NCBI RefSeq assembly: GCF_020685205.1
Contig: NZ_JAJERB010000003.1
Coordinates: forward strand, 496,001 to 560,000
Source: Hymenobacter translucens
Lineage (GTDB): Bacteria; Bacteroidota; Bacteroidia; Cytophagales; Hymenobacteraceae
DNA length: 64,000 nt
Direction of reading: 5' to 3'
Shown here: in pieces, positions 26,993-36,697 of the stretch
Numbering within the stretch: the stretch's first letter is position 1
Layout of the letters: each line of letters starts with the position of its first letter
Position numbers and translations under genes: made by a program
The notes under the pieces: model-generated
The model's database searches: none
Seen by the model: the letters and a program-made list of their open reading frames with translations, nothing else
What the model was told of the DNA's origin: nothing

Positions 26993-27046
26993 AGGGCTTG
27001 CCGGTCCGGGTGGTAAGCAAACCATCCGGGCCGGCAAGCCTTTCTT
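26993..27046 (+). terminator. Terminator after the alcohol dehydrogenase
   Basis: A long stem (GGCTTGCCGG paired with CCGGCAAGCC, extended by CCGGGTGGT/ACCATCCGG) is followed by TTTCTT. Confidence 0.85.
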
Positions 27047-27130
27047 GTCCTCGGCGCTGACTTCGACGCCCCCTCATCTGGCCGGAGTGTCGGCGTGGGC
27101 CCTTGCCGGCCGGATAAAGCCGGCGCTGCC

Positions 27131-27138
27131 TACTTTTG
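27131..27138 (+). promoter_or_regulatory. -7 box TACTTTTG upstream of fmt
   Basis: Exact consensus, 19 bases before the ATG at 27158. It also supports that start over an upstream in-frame ATG at 27095, which would lie before the promoter. Confidence 0.6.
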
Positions 27139-27157
27139 CCGCGTCACTTCCCCTCCT

Positions 27158-28108
27158 ATGCCTGAGCCTTCTCCTCTCCGAATCATTTTCATGGGCACGC
27201 CCGAGTTTGCCGTGGCCACCCTCGACGCGCTGGTGCAGTGGCCGGGTTGCGAAGTCGTAGCCGTGCTGACCGCGCCCGACAAGCCCGCCGGGCGGGGGCA
27301 GCAGCTCCACGAGTCGGCGGTGAAGAAAGCGGCGGTGGCGTACGGGCTGCCGGTGCTGCAGCCCACCAACCTGAAGTCACCGGAGTTTCAGGCCGAGTTG
27401 CGGGCCTACGCGGCCGACCTGCAGGTGGTGGTAGCCTTCCGGATGCTGCCCGAAGCCGTCTGGAACATGCCGCGGCTGGGCTCCATCAACATCCACGCCT
27501 CCCTGCTGCCCCAGTACCGGGGTGCGGCCCCCATCAACTGGGCCCTGATCCATGGGGAAACCCAGACCGGCGTCACCTCCTTTTTCCTGCGCCACGAAAT
27601 CGACACCGGCGACCTGATCTTCCAGGACGTGGTGCCCATTGATGAGGACGACGACTTCGGCTCGCTCTACGAAAAGCTGCGCCAGACCGGGGCTGCCCTG
27701 GCCTTGCGCTCGGTGCAGGCCATTGCGGCGGGCACCGCGCCCAGCATCCCGCAGGTGAACTCCGCGGAGCTGCGCCCGGCGCCCAAGCTGCAAAAGGAAA
27801 CCGGCCGCCTCGACGTGGCGCAGTCGGCTACCCGGCTGGCCAACCTCGTGCGGGGCCTCTCTCCTTTTCCCACGGCCTTCACCCAGCTGCCCGACGGCCG
27901 TACGCTAAAGGTCTTCCGGGCCAAAGCCCTTCCCGAAACCGCCGCCCGGCCCGGCTCCTGGCTAACCGATGGCCGCACCTACCTGCGCCTGGCTGCCTGC
28001 GAAGGCCAGCTTGACCTGCTCGACGTGCAGCTCGAAGGCAAGAAGCGGATGCCGGTAGCCGACTTCCTGCGCGGCTTCAACGCGGCCAGCCTGACTACGC
28101 AGGCGTAA
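27158..28108 (+). CDS. fmt: Methionyl-tRNA formyltransferase
   Basis: 316 residues. The N-terminal formyltransferase domain has the signature MGTPEFAVATL near residue 12, SLLPQYRGAAPINWALIHGE with the catalytic Asn and His, and HEIDTGDLI. The C-terminal domain binds the initiator tRNA. It transfers a formyl group from 10-formyl-tetrahydrofolate to Met-tRNA. folA follows 84 bases downstream, so folate-dependent genes are paired, and the two may share a transcript. Confidence 0.96.
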   Translation: MPEPSPLRIIFMGTPEFAVATLDALVQWPGCEVVAVLTAPDKPAGRGQQLHESAVKKAAVAYGLPVLQPTNLKSPEFQAELRAYAADLQVVVAFRMLPEAVWNMPRLGSINIHASLLPQYRGAAPINWALIHGETQTGVTSFFLRHEIDTGDLIFQDVVPIDEDDDFGSLYEKLRQTGAALALRSVQAIAAGTAPSIPQVNSAELRPAPKLQKETGRLDVAQSATRLANLVRGLSPFPTAFTQLPDGRTLKVFRAKALPETAARPGSWLTDGRTYLRLAACEGQLDLLDVQLEGKKRMPVADFLRGFNAASLTTQA

Positions 28109-28154
28109 GCTACAACCCGGGCGCCGGCACGTAATACCCCGAACAAGCGAACTG

Positions 28155-28183
28155 CTATCAGCCTAAGGCTATCAGCTTAAAAA
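28155..28183 (+). repeat. Degenerate word tract in the fmt-folA spacer
   Basis: GCTATCAGCCTAAGGCTATC followed by AGCTTAAAA repeats the word GCTATCAGC(C/T)TAA twice and ends about 10 bases before the folA ATG. Confidence 0.5.
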
Positions 28184-28192
28184 CTTTTCCCT

Positions 28193-28717
28193 ATGATTGC
28201 TATGGTAGTAGCCGCCGCTGACAACGGCGTAATCGGGCGCGACAACCAGCTTATCTGGCACCTGCCGGCCGACCTCAAGCACTTCAAGCAGATAACCCTG
28301 GGCCACCCGATCGTCATGGGGCGCCGCACGTACGAGGCGATTGGCCGCCCCCTGCCCAACCGCACCAACCTCGTCGTGACCCGGCAGGAAGACTGGCGGG
28401 CAGAGGGTTGCGAGGTGGCCGGCTCGGTGCAGGAAGCCATCCGCCGCGCCCAGGAGCTGGACGAGGACGTGTACGTCATCGGCGGAGGTGAAATCTACCG
28501 CCAGTCCCTGCCCCTCACCGACACGGTGTTCCTAACTGAAGTGCACCACGAGTTCGAGGGCGACACCACCTTCCCGGAGCTGCCGCGCACCGAGTGGCGG
28601 GAGGAAAGCCGGGAGCGGCACGAGGCCGACGACAAGCACGCCTACGCCTTCAGCTTCGTGAAGCTGCGCCGCCGCCTGCCCGACGTGTTCAACCCGACTA
28701 CCGTGGCGGGCGCGTAA
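28193..28717 (+). CDS. folA: Dihydrofolate reductase
   Basis: 174 residues. The N-terminus MIAMVVAAADNGVIGRDN leads to WHLPADLKHFK with the catalytic Asp, followed by VMGRRTYEAIGRPLPNR and VIGGGEIYRQSL (cofactor loop). It reduces dihydrofolate to tetrahydrofolate with NADPH. The gene follows fmt. Its 3' end overlaps the convergent acyltransferase gene by 20 bases. No thyA is in the window. Confidence 0.96.
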   Translation: MIAMVVAAADNGVIGRDNQLIWHLPADLKHFKQITLGHPIVMGRRTYEAIGRPLPNRTNLVVTRQEDWRAEGCEVAGSVQEAIRRAQELDEDVYVIGGGEIYRQSLPLTDTVFLTEVHHEFEGDTTFPELPRTEWREESRERHEADDKHAYAFSFVKLRRRLPDVFNPTTVAGA

Positions 28718-29960
28718 GCTCCGGCTGCAGAAACCGCGCGTACAGCCACTTCGACAGCCGCATACCCGGCAGGTCGACCAGCCGGTACATGGCGTAGGCC
28801 GCGGCCAGCAGCACCGGCCCCGAAGCCAGCAGCATCACCCCGAAGGCAGCGTGGTAGCCCAGGCGGGGCTGCAGTGCCAGAAACAGCGCCGACGACAGGG
28901 AGCCCAGCACCAGGAAATGCAGCAGGTAAAGCGAAAACGAAATGGCCCCGAGCCAGCGCAGGGGGCGTGACGACAGCACCCGCTGCAGCCCACCCGAACC
29001 CAGCACGCCTGCAATAACCAGCGCGGCACCGGCCATATGGGTCAGCAGGATCACCGTTTCGTGCGCGAGCCAGGCAGGAGAAAGCAGCCGGTAGAGACTT
29101 TGGTCGACATCCACGAAGTCGGCGGTGGGGTACGAGCCCAGCAGCAGCCCCACCAGCAGAACGGCCAATGGCCAGGCCCCGTGGCGGAATCCGGCGAGCC
29201 AGCCCGGCCCAGAGTGGCGGGCATCGTTGAGGACCACGCCGGCCACGAACGCCAGGTAAAACAAGCTCAGCTCCGACGCTGCCAGGCCCACGGTCAGCAC
29301 CCCGTACAGCCAGAACCGGTACCGGCTGGGTGCTACCACAGCCAGCAGGCCAAACACCAGCAGCGACCCGTACAGCTCCAGCGACATCGTCCAGAGTACG
29401 GGGTTGTAGCGGGCTTCCCCGCTCAGCAGAATGTCGAAGGCCAGGTCGGCGGGTACTTCAGCCGGCACCAGGGGCTGGTCGTGCCACACCTGCCCCAGCC
29501 AGGAGGCCCGGGTCAGCGCCGCCACGGCCTGGTTCTGGAAGCCGCCCGCCACCCAGATAACGACGGCCAGCAAAACCGAAAAGGCGATGGGCACCAGCAG
29601 GCGCACGTACCGCCGGGCGGCGTACGAGTGTAGCACGGTCACGGCTCGGGTCCGGAAAAACTGCTCGCTCAGCACCAGTCCGCTCAGCACGAAGAACAGG
29701 CACACCGCAAAGTTGCCGCTGTACAGCACGTTAAGCGGACTGCCGGCAATGACAACTTCCGCTCCGCCCAGGTGGCTGACGTACGGGTCGGCGGTAAGCA
29801 AAGCGGGGTAGAACGCCACCAGGTAGTGGTGCGCTACCACCTGACAGGCTGCCAGGCCGCGCAGCCCGTCGAGATAGGCCAGGTTATGGGGCGAGGGTGC
29901 CGGGGCAGCCGATGGAGCCGCAAGGGAAACCGGGTGGCCGGGTGGGGAGAGCTCGGGCAT
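28698..29960 (-). CDS. Acyltransferase family 3 membrane protein (OafA/YrhL-like)
   Basis: 420 residues with about ten hydrophobic segments. The N-terminal signature is LAYLDGLRGLAACQVVAHH, with the Arg and His of acyltransferase 3 proteins. These integral inner-membrane enzymes transfer acyl groups, often acetyl, to sugars of lipopolysaccharide, capsules or other glycans. No glycan-synthesis genes are next to it, so the substrate is unknown. Its 3' end overlaps folA by 20 bases in convergent orientation. Confidence 0.88.
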   Translation of the reverse strand: MPELSPPGHPVSLAAPSAAPAPSPHNLAYLDGLRGLAACQVVAHHYLVAFYPALLTADPYVSHLGGAEVVIAGSPLNVLYSGNFAVCLFFVLSGLVLSEQFFRTRAVTVLHSYAARRYVRLLVPIAFSVLLAVVIWVAGGFQNQAVAALTRASWLGQVWHDQPLVPAEVPADLAFDILLSGEARYNPVLWTMSLELYGSLLVFGLLAVVAPSRYRFWLYGVLTVGLAASELSLFYLAFVAGVVLNDARHSGPGWLAGFRHGAWPLAVLLVGLLLGSYPTADFVDVDQSLYRLLSPAWLAHETVILLTHMAGAALVIAGVLGSGGLQRVLSSRPLRWLGAISFSLYLLHFLVLGSLSSALFLALQPRLGYHAAFGVMLLASGPVLLAAAYAMYRLVDLPGMRLSKWLYARFLQPELTRPPR

Positions 29961-29983
29961 AGAGCTGCGAAGCTAGCAAATAC

Positions 29984-30012
29984 AAAGAGGTGACCCACCG
30001 GGCCACCTCTTT
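29984..30012 (-). terminator. Probable terminator of the PorU2-like gene
   Basis: AAAGAGGTG (29984-29992) pairs with CACCTCTTT (30004-30012) just past the stop; the T tract on the minus strand is weak. Confidence 0.5.
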
Positions 30013-30038
30013 GCAGGCACTATGCTTTCAACCGGCAA

Positions 30039-33000
30039 TTACCGGATCAAAACGAGCTTTCCCCAGTCCTTCTTAAAGGCCTTTTCGGTGGGCGCGGCCT
30101 TGCGGTTCTCGAACTGGTCGGGGTTGTCGAGCACCACCCGGTAGAGGTAGGTGCCGTTGGCCAGCCGGTCGCCGAACTGGTCGGTGCCGTCCCAGGCATA
30201 CTCGGTGATGTTGCTGCCGATGCGCAGCTGCCCGATGTCGGTGATGTCAATCTCCCGCACCACTTTGCCGGTGAGCGTGATGATCTGAATCTTCATATCC
30301 CGGGGCAACTCCCGACCGGTGAGCGTAAACACGAACCGGGCCTTGCTGGTAATCGGGTTCGGGTACGGGTACACGTTGGTGATGGTCGAGTTGTTGATAA
30401 CCTGGAACGTGATGCTATACAGCTCCGTCGCCGCTGCTGTGCCCGACACGTCCCGGCCCTGCACTTCCAGCTTGTAGACGCCGTCATCCAGCGACTTGAG
30501 CTTGCCGGGCTGAAACTCGATGCGCGCGGTGCCTTTTGCCGAGTCGGCCTGGAAAGTAATCAGCCCGCTGCTCATGCTGATCTGCTCCGGCGTGGAGGAG
30601 CCGGGCCGGGTCAGGAAGATGTCGAAGTTGTTGGCTTCCCGCTTCATGGGGCGCAGCCGGTCCTCGTCCTGCAGCAGCACCGTGATAATAGGAGCCGGCG
30701 ACACAATTTCCCCGTTCAGGATATGCTTGCCGTCGAAGGCCACGTCGAGCACCGGCGGCACGTTGCGGTCCACTACGGTGAGAGTCGGTAGCAGCAGCTG
30801 GTTGTTGAAGTAGTTGAGCTCGGGCTGCAGGCGGGGGTTTACGTCCACTTCGGTCACCAAAGCTCCGGTCAGGCCCCGCACGTCCATGTTGACGTTGAAC
30901 CTGGCCACCGAGTCGGGCCGGAGCACGCGGTTGTAGAAGAAGTCCTTCCGGCGGGTAACGGCACCGCTGCGGACCGTAACGCGGGCCACCAGCGGGTTGA
31001 GGAAGTTCAGGTGCGACACATTCTCGAAGAACACGGGAACGGTAATGAAGCCCCCGCCGGCGGCGGCAGTAAGCGGGGCCGCATCATACGTCCCGGCGGG
31101 TGCCAGGTCGCGCCGGACTACGCCTTCCGGTACGCCGGTGTAGGTCACGAGCCACTGCTTAAGCTGGGGCGCGGTGCGGTTCAGCGTATCGCGCATCACC
31201 AGCTCCAGCTGCATGTAAGGATACGTGCGGGCCGAGAAGCCGTTCAGAGGCAGGGTGCGCACCGTCACGTTCGGGTTCAGCACCGTGCGCACGTTGCTCG
31301 AGTCGATGCCCACCAGCCGCAGCGTGTAGGAGTCGGAAGGCTCGGTGCGGATAGTGTTGTGCAGGGCGTTCCAGCTCACCGCCGGCCCAATACGGGTGGA
31401 GGCGACAAAGCCGCTGGCCCCGCGGGTGCGCAGGAAGCCGTTCAGGGTAATGACCTGCTCGGTGCGCGGCACGCTGCTGCCGGCGCTGAAGCTCAGTTCC
31501 TGCACAGGGCGCGCGCTGGGGCCTTTCTGCCCGATAAAGGCAAACGGGTCCCCGTCCTGCAGCGTGTTGATCAGGTTCGAGCCCAAGCCTGTAAAGGCCG
31601 ATTTCAGCGCGGCCGGGAACGAGGAGAAGTTTACCCGGTTCACCGATACCACCGCCACGATGCTGCCGGCAGGCACGTTGTTCAGGAACGTCAGCAGGCG
31701 GGCCTGGCCGCTGGCCGTGTTGATGTTGTCGGTAGCCGAGCGGTAGAAGCTGTAGAACTGCGACGGGGCCCGGCCGCACAGGTCGTAGGGCCCGCCGGAT
31801 ACGTTGCGCACCGGCGCCAGGGTCTGGCCGTTGAAGACCACCACCATCACGTTGCTGCCCCCGTTCACGCCGTTGGCTACCGAGTCGCAGTTGGCCACGT
31901 AGGGTGCGCTGCCCCCGGTCTGGATGCCGTAGCTCAGCTGGAAGGAAGCCGGTGCCCCGGCCGCCCGGCCCTGGGTCCGGAGGGTGATGCTCTGCGAGAG
32001 GTCGTTGAAGTCCCACTTGCCCGAAGGTGCCGCCACGTCAATGCGGCGTCGGTCGTCGCGGCGGAACTGCCCGTAGTGGCTTTGCGACCAGCCGCCGGGG
32101 CTGTTGCGAATCACCCGGAACGAGCTGACTGCCCAGCCGGTATCTTCCCCCGCCTGAGCGTTCTGCAGGCGCACGCGCCAGTACCACACGATGCTGTCGC
32201 GTCCGCTCAGGGCGGGCAGCGTGGGGCGCCAGCTGGCGAGCAAAGCCCCGGTTGTAGTCGTCGTCTGCTTGATCGGGGCCGCACTGCGGAAGGTCGGAAT
32301 GGTATCGAGCTCCATATCGAAGCTGCGGGCCTGCACGCCGACGATGTTGGTCTGGGCCACGAGCCGCACGGTGTTGGAGGGCAGGATGGCAAACTCCGGC
32401 GGGCTGAGCGGCGTTACGCCCCCCTGCAGAAAGTTGTACTCGATGGTAGCCTCGTTGTTGGTTTCCGACTCTTCGGCTACCCGGTTGCGGTAGTCGAGCT
32501 TGACAGTGAAGCGGTTGCGGCCAAACACGTTGCCGCGGTTCACGATTTCAAAGTCGTAGATAGTGTCGCGCAGGCTCTGGCGGAACCGCTTGATCATGAT
32601 GGTGTCGGGGCGGGAGCCGGACGTCAGGTTGTAGCGGCGGGTCACCGAAATCTCCACGGAGTCGGTGGTTACCTTCGCCAGGTTGCTCATCCCGATCTTG
32701 AGGATAAAGCTGCGCGAGGAAGCCTGCACCGGGGCCGGGGGATTGGCCGAAATAATCTGCAGGCGGCTGTCGTCGGTAGCGAAGTCAGGGCGGGGCGGCG
32801 AGTACAGCGCCAGCGCCGGGTCGCCCTGCCAGATGGTGTTCATCAGCTGGGCAATGCCAATGTTGGTGGTAAAGAGCGGCATGGTCTGCAGCTGGCGGTT
32901 GACCTCGTTCTGCACGGCCGCAATAGGCTTGCCATACCACACCGGGTCGTTGAACAGCAGCTTATACATCAGGTCCTGCTTCACGTCCAGGTAGCTTTCA

Positions 33001-35216
33001 AAGCCAAAGCTCGACTCGGCCAGAAATCCAACGGCTCCTTTGCCCTGGGCCAGCGTCCAGTCTTCCGAAAAAGCAGTAGCCTGGGGCAGGAAGGCGGCGC
33101 CGGCGCCGCAGCCGTTGTACATCATCACCGGGTACTTGCCTTGCTGGTTGTAGCCGCTGGCGGGGTTGTTGATGTCCGGCAGGTTCAGGTCGAACGTAGT
33201 GCTGGAACCGTGCCCAAAGTAGGTAACCAGCGCCAGGCCGGCGTTCAGCTCGGCCGTGATGGACACGCCAACCGGGAGTGCGCCGGTGGTGGTACGAAAT
33301 ACCTCCCGGACTACTCTTCCGCCAAAGGGTCGGCTTTCCAGCTTCCGCTTGTAGCGGTTCAAGAAGCCCTGAAACTGGGTAAAGTCTCCCTGGTCGTGCC
33401 CGCCGGCCATGTGGACGGCATGCTTACGCCAGGCTTCCGGTGCGCGGGGCCGCTCGTGCTCCTTGAGCTTTTCGAGGTAGTTGACCACCTGCTGCGGGGT
33501 CTGAGCCGACACCCGTCCGGTTGCCATCCGGGCTACGTAGCTGTTATTCTGCCAGTCGGAGGTGAAGAAGACGTCGGAAGCAGCCCGGGAGCTGGTGGGC
33601 ACCAGGTTCTTGGTAGCAATCAAGTGGCCGATGTGACGGGGAAAGCCGACCACGGTTCCATCGTTGTACCCCTCTCCGCCCAGGTAAACACCACGGCCCA
33701 GCAGCAGCAGATACTTGGGGCGGGCATTGGCCGCCATAAACAGGCCAAACTGGCGCACCGCCAGGGGCGACTCCTCTCCGTAGAAAAACTGATTATACAG
33801 CTGCCGGCTGGTCACCACCAGCGTATCGTGCCCACCTCCAACGGCCGAAGCGCGGTAGTCGGCATAGGCCCGCACGGGGTTGGCCACGGCCCCGGCCGGG
33901 CGCATCAGCACCTCACTGGAAACGATAATAAAATTATGCGCAGCCGGGCTGATCGTGCGGAACCGGATCCGCTCGGCCGCAAAGGCCGGCTTGCGGGGGC
34001 GGGCCACGTCGGCCAGCAAAAGATGCCGGGTGCGACCCGTCGCGGCCGGAAATACAAAGGCCCGCTGCCGGGTACCGACGGCCGTGCCTTCCACCCGGCT
34101 CACGTTGTACGGGTCGGTGATGTCAAAGCCCCGCACCGTAGCCGGGATGCTGTCGAGCAGGTAGTAAGCCGGACCCGACGACAACGTGGAGTCGTTGCGG
34201 AAGCTAACCTCGTTCCAGCGGGAAAACCAACGGCTCGTCTGCGGGTAGATAACCCGGAAATAACCCACCCGGAACCGGTCCGGTGTGGGTGGAGGCACGG
34301 TGTTGTTGGCCGTAAACCGGACGCGCACTTGCCCGGAGGCGGGAATAATATCGGAACGGAGAATATTGAATACCTGCCGGGCCTTGTTGAAGCCCGAGAA
34401 GCGGACGGTACCCAGCAGGCGCATGGTGCCGCCAAAGCTGCCATCCGCGCGGGGCTGTTCGATCCAGACGTCGGCCACGTGGTTGACCGGTGAGGAGCCG
34501 ACCAGCAGCACTTCGAGCTTCGGCTGGGGCCCCACCGCCGATAGGTTGCGGACCGTAGCGGAGCTATCCGGGTACATGCCCGACGCCGGGGCGTATGGGA
34601 ATACAAAGCCGCCGGAAGCAATGCCGGACATGAATCCTTCGCCGGTTTCCAGCCAGGGCTGGTACACCAGGCCGTTGTCGTCTCCGACGTTAGAATACTG
34701 GTCGATCTGCAAACTCAGCGTGGATTGAATCCGGTAGGCCTGGGGCGCACCCGAGCCAGTCAGGTTGGAGCTGGCCATGGCCTTGCCCTGCCGGGCCGTC
34801 GACCAGGTCAGGAAGTAGGCGGCCGTGTCGGTGGAATAGCTGTACAGGTCGTGGGGCTGGCCGGCGGGGTCTTTGTAGAAGCCCCGGTCCAGCTTGCCGT
34901 CGTTGCGCTGCCCGTAGAATTCCAGGTAGGTGGTGGCATCAAGCGTCGCCGCGTTGCCCCCCACGTAGATAGCCACTTCCCGGCCCCGGCGCCACAGCTG
35001 GAACTGCCGGGGGTTCACCCCGCTGATGCCGGCCCGGGTCAGGTACTGGTAGTCGAGGTGGTAAAGCCCGTCGCGCAGCACCTTGATCTTGTAGTACTGC
35101 TGACCGGGCACAATCCACTCGTTGCCATAGGGCCCCGACTGAGCCTGGGCCGAACCCGCGGCGGGCCCGGCCAGCAGCAGGGTCAGCAGCAGATAAAGCA
35201 GGTAGTGTTTTCTCAT
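30039..35216 (-). CDS. porU2: Gingipain-type (C25) peptidase, PorU2-like putative T9SS sortase
   Basis: 1725 residues. A signal peptide (about 1-26, ending AQAQ) is followed by a PorU-like N-terminal beta domain, then a peptidase family C25 domain at roughly residues 420-780. The catalytic pair is visible as H669 in YFGHGSS and C703 in MMYNGCGAG, 34 residues apart. CARDB/Ig-like domains follow, and the C-terminus is FlgD-like (YPYPNPITSKARFVF, AWDGTDQFGDRLANGTYLYRV). This layout corresponds to proteins I know as 'PorU2', longer than the standard sortase PorU that removes T9SS sorting domains and attaches cargo to the surface. Substrate preference is unknown. Downstream of the PorV-like gene in one operon. 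Confidence 0.85.
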   Translation of the reverse strand: MRKHYLLYLLLTLLLAGPAAGSAQAQSGPYGNEWIVPGQQYYKIKVLRDGLYHLDYQYLTRAGISGVNPRQFQLWRRGREVAIYVGGNAATLDATTYLEFYGQRNDGKLDRGFYKDPAGQPHDLYSYSTDTAAYFLTWSTARQGKAMASSNLTGSGAPQAYRIQSTLSLQIDQYSNVGDDNGLVYQPWLETGEGFMSGIASGGFVFPYAPASGMYPDSSATVRNLSAVGPQPKLEVLLVGSSPVNHVADVWIEQPRADGSFGGTMRLLGTVRFSGFNKARQVFNILRSDIIPASGQVRVRFTANNTVPPPTPDRFRVGYFRVIYPQTSRWFSRWNEVSFRNDSTLSSGPAYYLLDSIPATVRGFDITDPYNVSRVEGTAVGTRQRAFVFPAATGRTRHLLLADVARPRKPAFAAERIRFRTISPAAHNFIIVSSEVLMRPAGAVANPVRAYADYRASAVGGGHDTLVVTSRQLYNQFFYGEESPLAVRQFGLFMAANARPKYLLLLGRGVYLGGEGYNDGTVVGFPRHIGHLIATKNLVPTSSRAASDVFFTSDWQNNSYVARMATGRVSAQTPQQVVNYLEKLKEHERPRAPEAWRKHAVHMAGGHDQGDFTQFQGFLNRYKRKLESRPFGGRVVREVFRTTTGALPVGVSITAELNAGLALVTYFGHGSSTTFDLNLPDINNPASGYNQQGKYPVMMYNGCGAGAAFLPQATAFSEDWTLAQGKGAVGFLAESSFGFESYLDVKQDLMYKLLFNDPVWYGKPIAAVQNEVNRQLQTMPLFTTNIGIAQLMNTIWQGDPALALYSPPRPDFATDDSRLQIISANPPAPVQASSRSFILKIGMSNLAKVTTDSVEISVTRRYNLTSGSRPDTIMIKRFRQSLRDTIYDFEIVNRGNVFGRNRFTVKLDYRNRVAEESETNNEATIEYNFLQGGVTPLSPPEFAILPSNTVRLVAQTNIVGVQARSFDMELDTIPTFRSAAPIKQTTTTTGALLASWRPTLPALSGRDSIVWYWRVRLQNAQAGEDTGWAVSSFRVIRNSPGGWSQSHYGQFRRDDRRRIDVAAPSGKWDFNDLSQSITLRTQGRAAGAPASFQLSYGIQTGGSAPYVANCDSVANGVNGGSNVMVVVFNGQTLAPVRNVSGGPYDLCGRAPSQFYSFYRSATDNINTASGQARLLTFLNNVPAGSIVAVVSVNRVNFSSFPAALKSAFTGLGSNLINTLQDGDPFAFIGQKGPSARPVQELSFSAGSSVPRTEQVITLNGFLRTRGASGFVASTRIGPAVSWNALHNTIRTEPSDSYTLRLVGIDSSNVRTVLNPNVTVRTLPLNGFSARTYPYMQLELVMRDTLNRTAPQLKQWLVTYTGVPEGVVRRDLAPAGTYDAAPLTAAAGGGFITVPVFFENVSHLNFLNPLVARVTVRSGAVTRRKDFFYNRVLRPDSVARFNVNMDVRGLTGALVTEVDVNPRLQPELNYFNNQLLLPTLTVVDRNVPPVLDVAFDGKHILNGEIVSPAPIITVLLQDEDRLRPMKREANNFDIFLTRPGSSTPEQISMSSGLITFQADSAKGTARIEFQPGKLKSLDDGVYKLEVQGRDVSGTAAATELYSITFQVINNSTITNVYPYPNPITSKARFVFTLTGRELPRDMKIQIITLTGKVVREIDITDIGQLRIGSNITEYAWDGTDQFGDRLANGTYLYRVVLDNPDQFENRKAAPTEKAFKKDWGKLVLIR

Positions 35217-35254
35217 AGCCTTGATTCTGTAGTCAGTCCGTAGTACGGCAACGC

Positions 35255-36355
35255 TTATTTAAAGGCGTAGCCGAGCGACACGATAATGGAGTTGGTCTGG
35301 GAGCGTTGCCCCAGCTTTTCTACTGAAAGCCGCGACAGCGCCATATCAATCCGCAGGCCGTTGGTGGCCACGCCTACGCCGAGGCTGGGCTGCACTGTCC
35401 ATTCTTCGCCGCGGCCCAGGGGCTTTATTTTCTGAAAGTTGCTGACCCCGCCGCGCAGAAACACCAGGCTCTTGTAGCCAAACTCTACCCCGGCGTGGGG
35501 GTCGATGCTGATGAGGCCCGTGGAAATGGGCGTGTTGCGCCGCCCGTCGGTGGTCATTTCCAGGTCCGTCGCCACCAGAGCCGAGAACTGGGCCGGCAGC
35601 TGGAACGAACGGCTGCCGCCGAAAATCAGACGGGGCAGGGTTACTTCGGTGCTGTTGGTGGGCACCGGGTCGGTGCTGGTACCCGTGCCGGTAAACTTTT
35701 CGGCGTTGATAGACCAGGCGTTGAAGGTGGTCGTAATGTCGCGGGCCATCAGCCCCAGGCGCCAGCCGTTGCGCTCGTACTGCACGCCCGCGTCGATGCC
35801 GAAGCCCCAGGCATTGGCAAACTCGCCCACGTTGCGGTAGATAATCTTGCCGTTGGCCCCCAGCCTCAGGCCTTCGATGTTGCCCAGCTTGCGGGCGTAC
35901 GAGAGCAGCAGGGCATAATCGGCCACGTTGAAGTAGCGGATCCGGTCATACTGAATGTAGCCGTACTCATTCACCAGGTCGCGGGTGTCGGCAATGTCGT
36001 CCACGCCCAGGCGAATTATGCTCACGCCGATGGCGCTCTTGTCGTCGAGGGGCATGGCAAACGAGCCGTAGTCGTTTTTGACGATGCCCGAAAACAGTTC
36101 CGAGTGCATCAGCACCGCGTCGTATTTGTGCTTGAGGCCCAGCAGACCGGCCGGGTTCCAGTAGCCGGCGGTGGCATCATCCACGATACTGACCTGGGTG
36201 TTGCCCATGGCCAGCGCGCGGCCCCCTACCCCGATATTCAGGAACTCGTTGCTGTACTTGGGCGTGGCGGTGGGCTCCGATGCAGATTGGGCCTGAACCG
36301 TCCCAGCGGCGGCAGTCAGGAAGAGAACGGCAGCAAGGCGAGTAGCGTGCGGCAT
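35255..36355 (-). CDS. PorV/PorQ-family outer-membrane protein
   Basis: 366 residues from the ATG at 36355, which gives a signal peptide (MPHATRLAAVLFLTAAAGTVQAQ); a longer frame upstream reads as non-coding. The beginning of the mature part (FLNIGVGGRALAMGNTQVS, DATAGYWNPAGL) is the PorV/PorQ and FadL-type barrel signature, and the end is an alternating strand with SLGYAFK. PorV holds T9SS cargo and works with PorU, so the gene 38 bases upstream of the PorU2-like peptidase is likely its partner. Confidence 0.88.
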   Translation of the reverse strand: MPHATRLAAVLFLTAAAGTVQAQSASEPTATPKYSNEFLNIGVGGRALAMGNTQVSIVDDATAGYWNPAGLLGLKHKYDAVLMHSELFSGIVKNDYGSFAMPLDDKSAIGVSIIRLGVDDIADTRDLVNEYGYIQYDRIRYFNVADYALLLSYARKLGNIEGLRLGANGKIIYRNVGEFANAWGFGIDAGVQYERNGWRLGLMARDITTTFNAWSINAEKFTGTGTSTDPVPTNSTEVTLPRLIFGGSRSFQLPAQFSALVATDLEMTTDGRRNTPISTGLISIDPHAGVEFGYKSLVFLRGGVSNFQKIKPLGRGEEWTVQPSLGVGVATNGLRIDMALSRLSVEKLGQRSQTNSIIVSLGYAFK

Positions 36356-36637
36356 AGAGGTGGATATGGGGCCAAAAGGGGAAGTCCCGGTTAAACGCAA
36401 GTTACTTCTTAATAGTGCTACCGGACAGATCAAAAGTCCAACCGAATTCCGGCTCCGCAAAGTTCGGCCCCTAATCAGCTTCCGCAAGGGTCCGCCCGGG
36501 CCTTTATTTCCGGGGACCGAGGCCGGGTTCCACCCCACACAGCCGGCCAGGTATAGCAATCCGAAAATATTTTCAAAGCAAAAACCGCCTTTTCAGGCTG
36601 AAAACGGGGTTTCTCGAAATTATTTTCAACAGGTACC

Positions 36638-36668
36638 TTGCGTCGCATAGTACCTTCCATTATCTTTG
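36638..36668 (+). promoter_or_regulatory. Promoter of the PadR-PspC operon
   Basis: A TTG at 36638-36640 and TATCTTTG at 36661-36668 are 20 bases apart. This is one of the two full-consensus Bacteroidota promoters found in the window. The ATG is 29 bases downstream. Confidence 0.75.
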
Positions 36669-36697
36669 TTTCATTCTTCCACCGATTCCTGCCTGAC

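Noticed and set aside
31011..34493. A 1160-codon open frame on the plus strand across the PorU2-like gene
   Set aside because: The minus-strand gene has a signal peptide, C25 catalytic residues and a FlgD-like end; the opposite frame is compositional.
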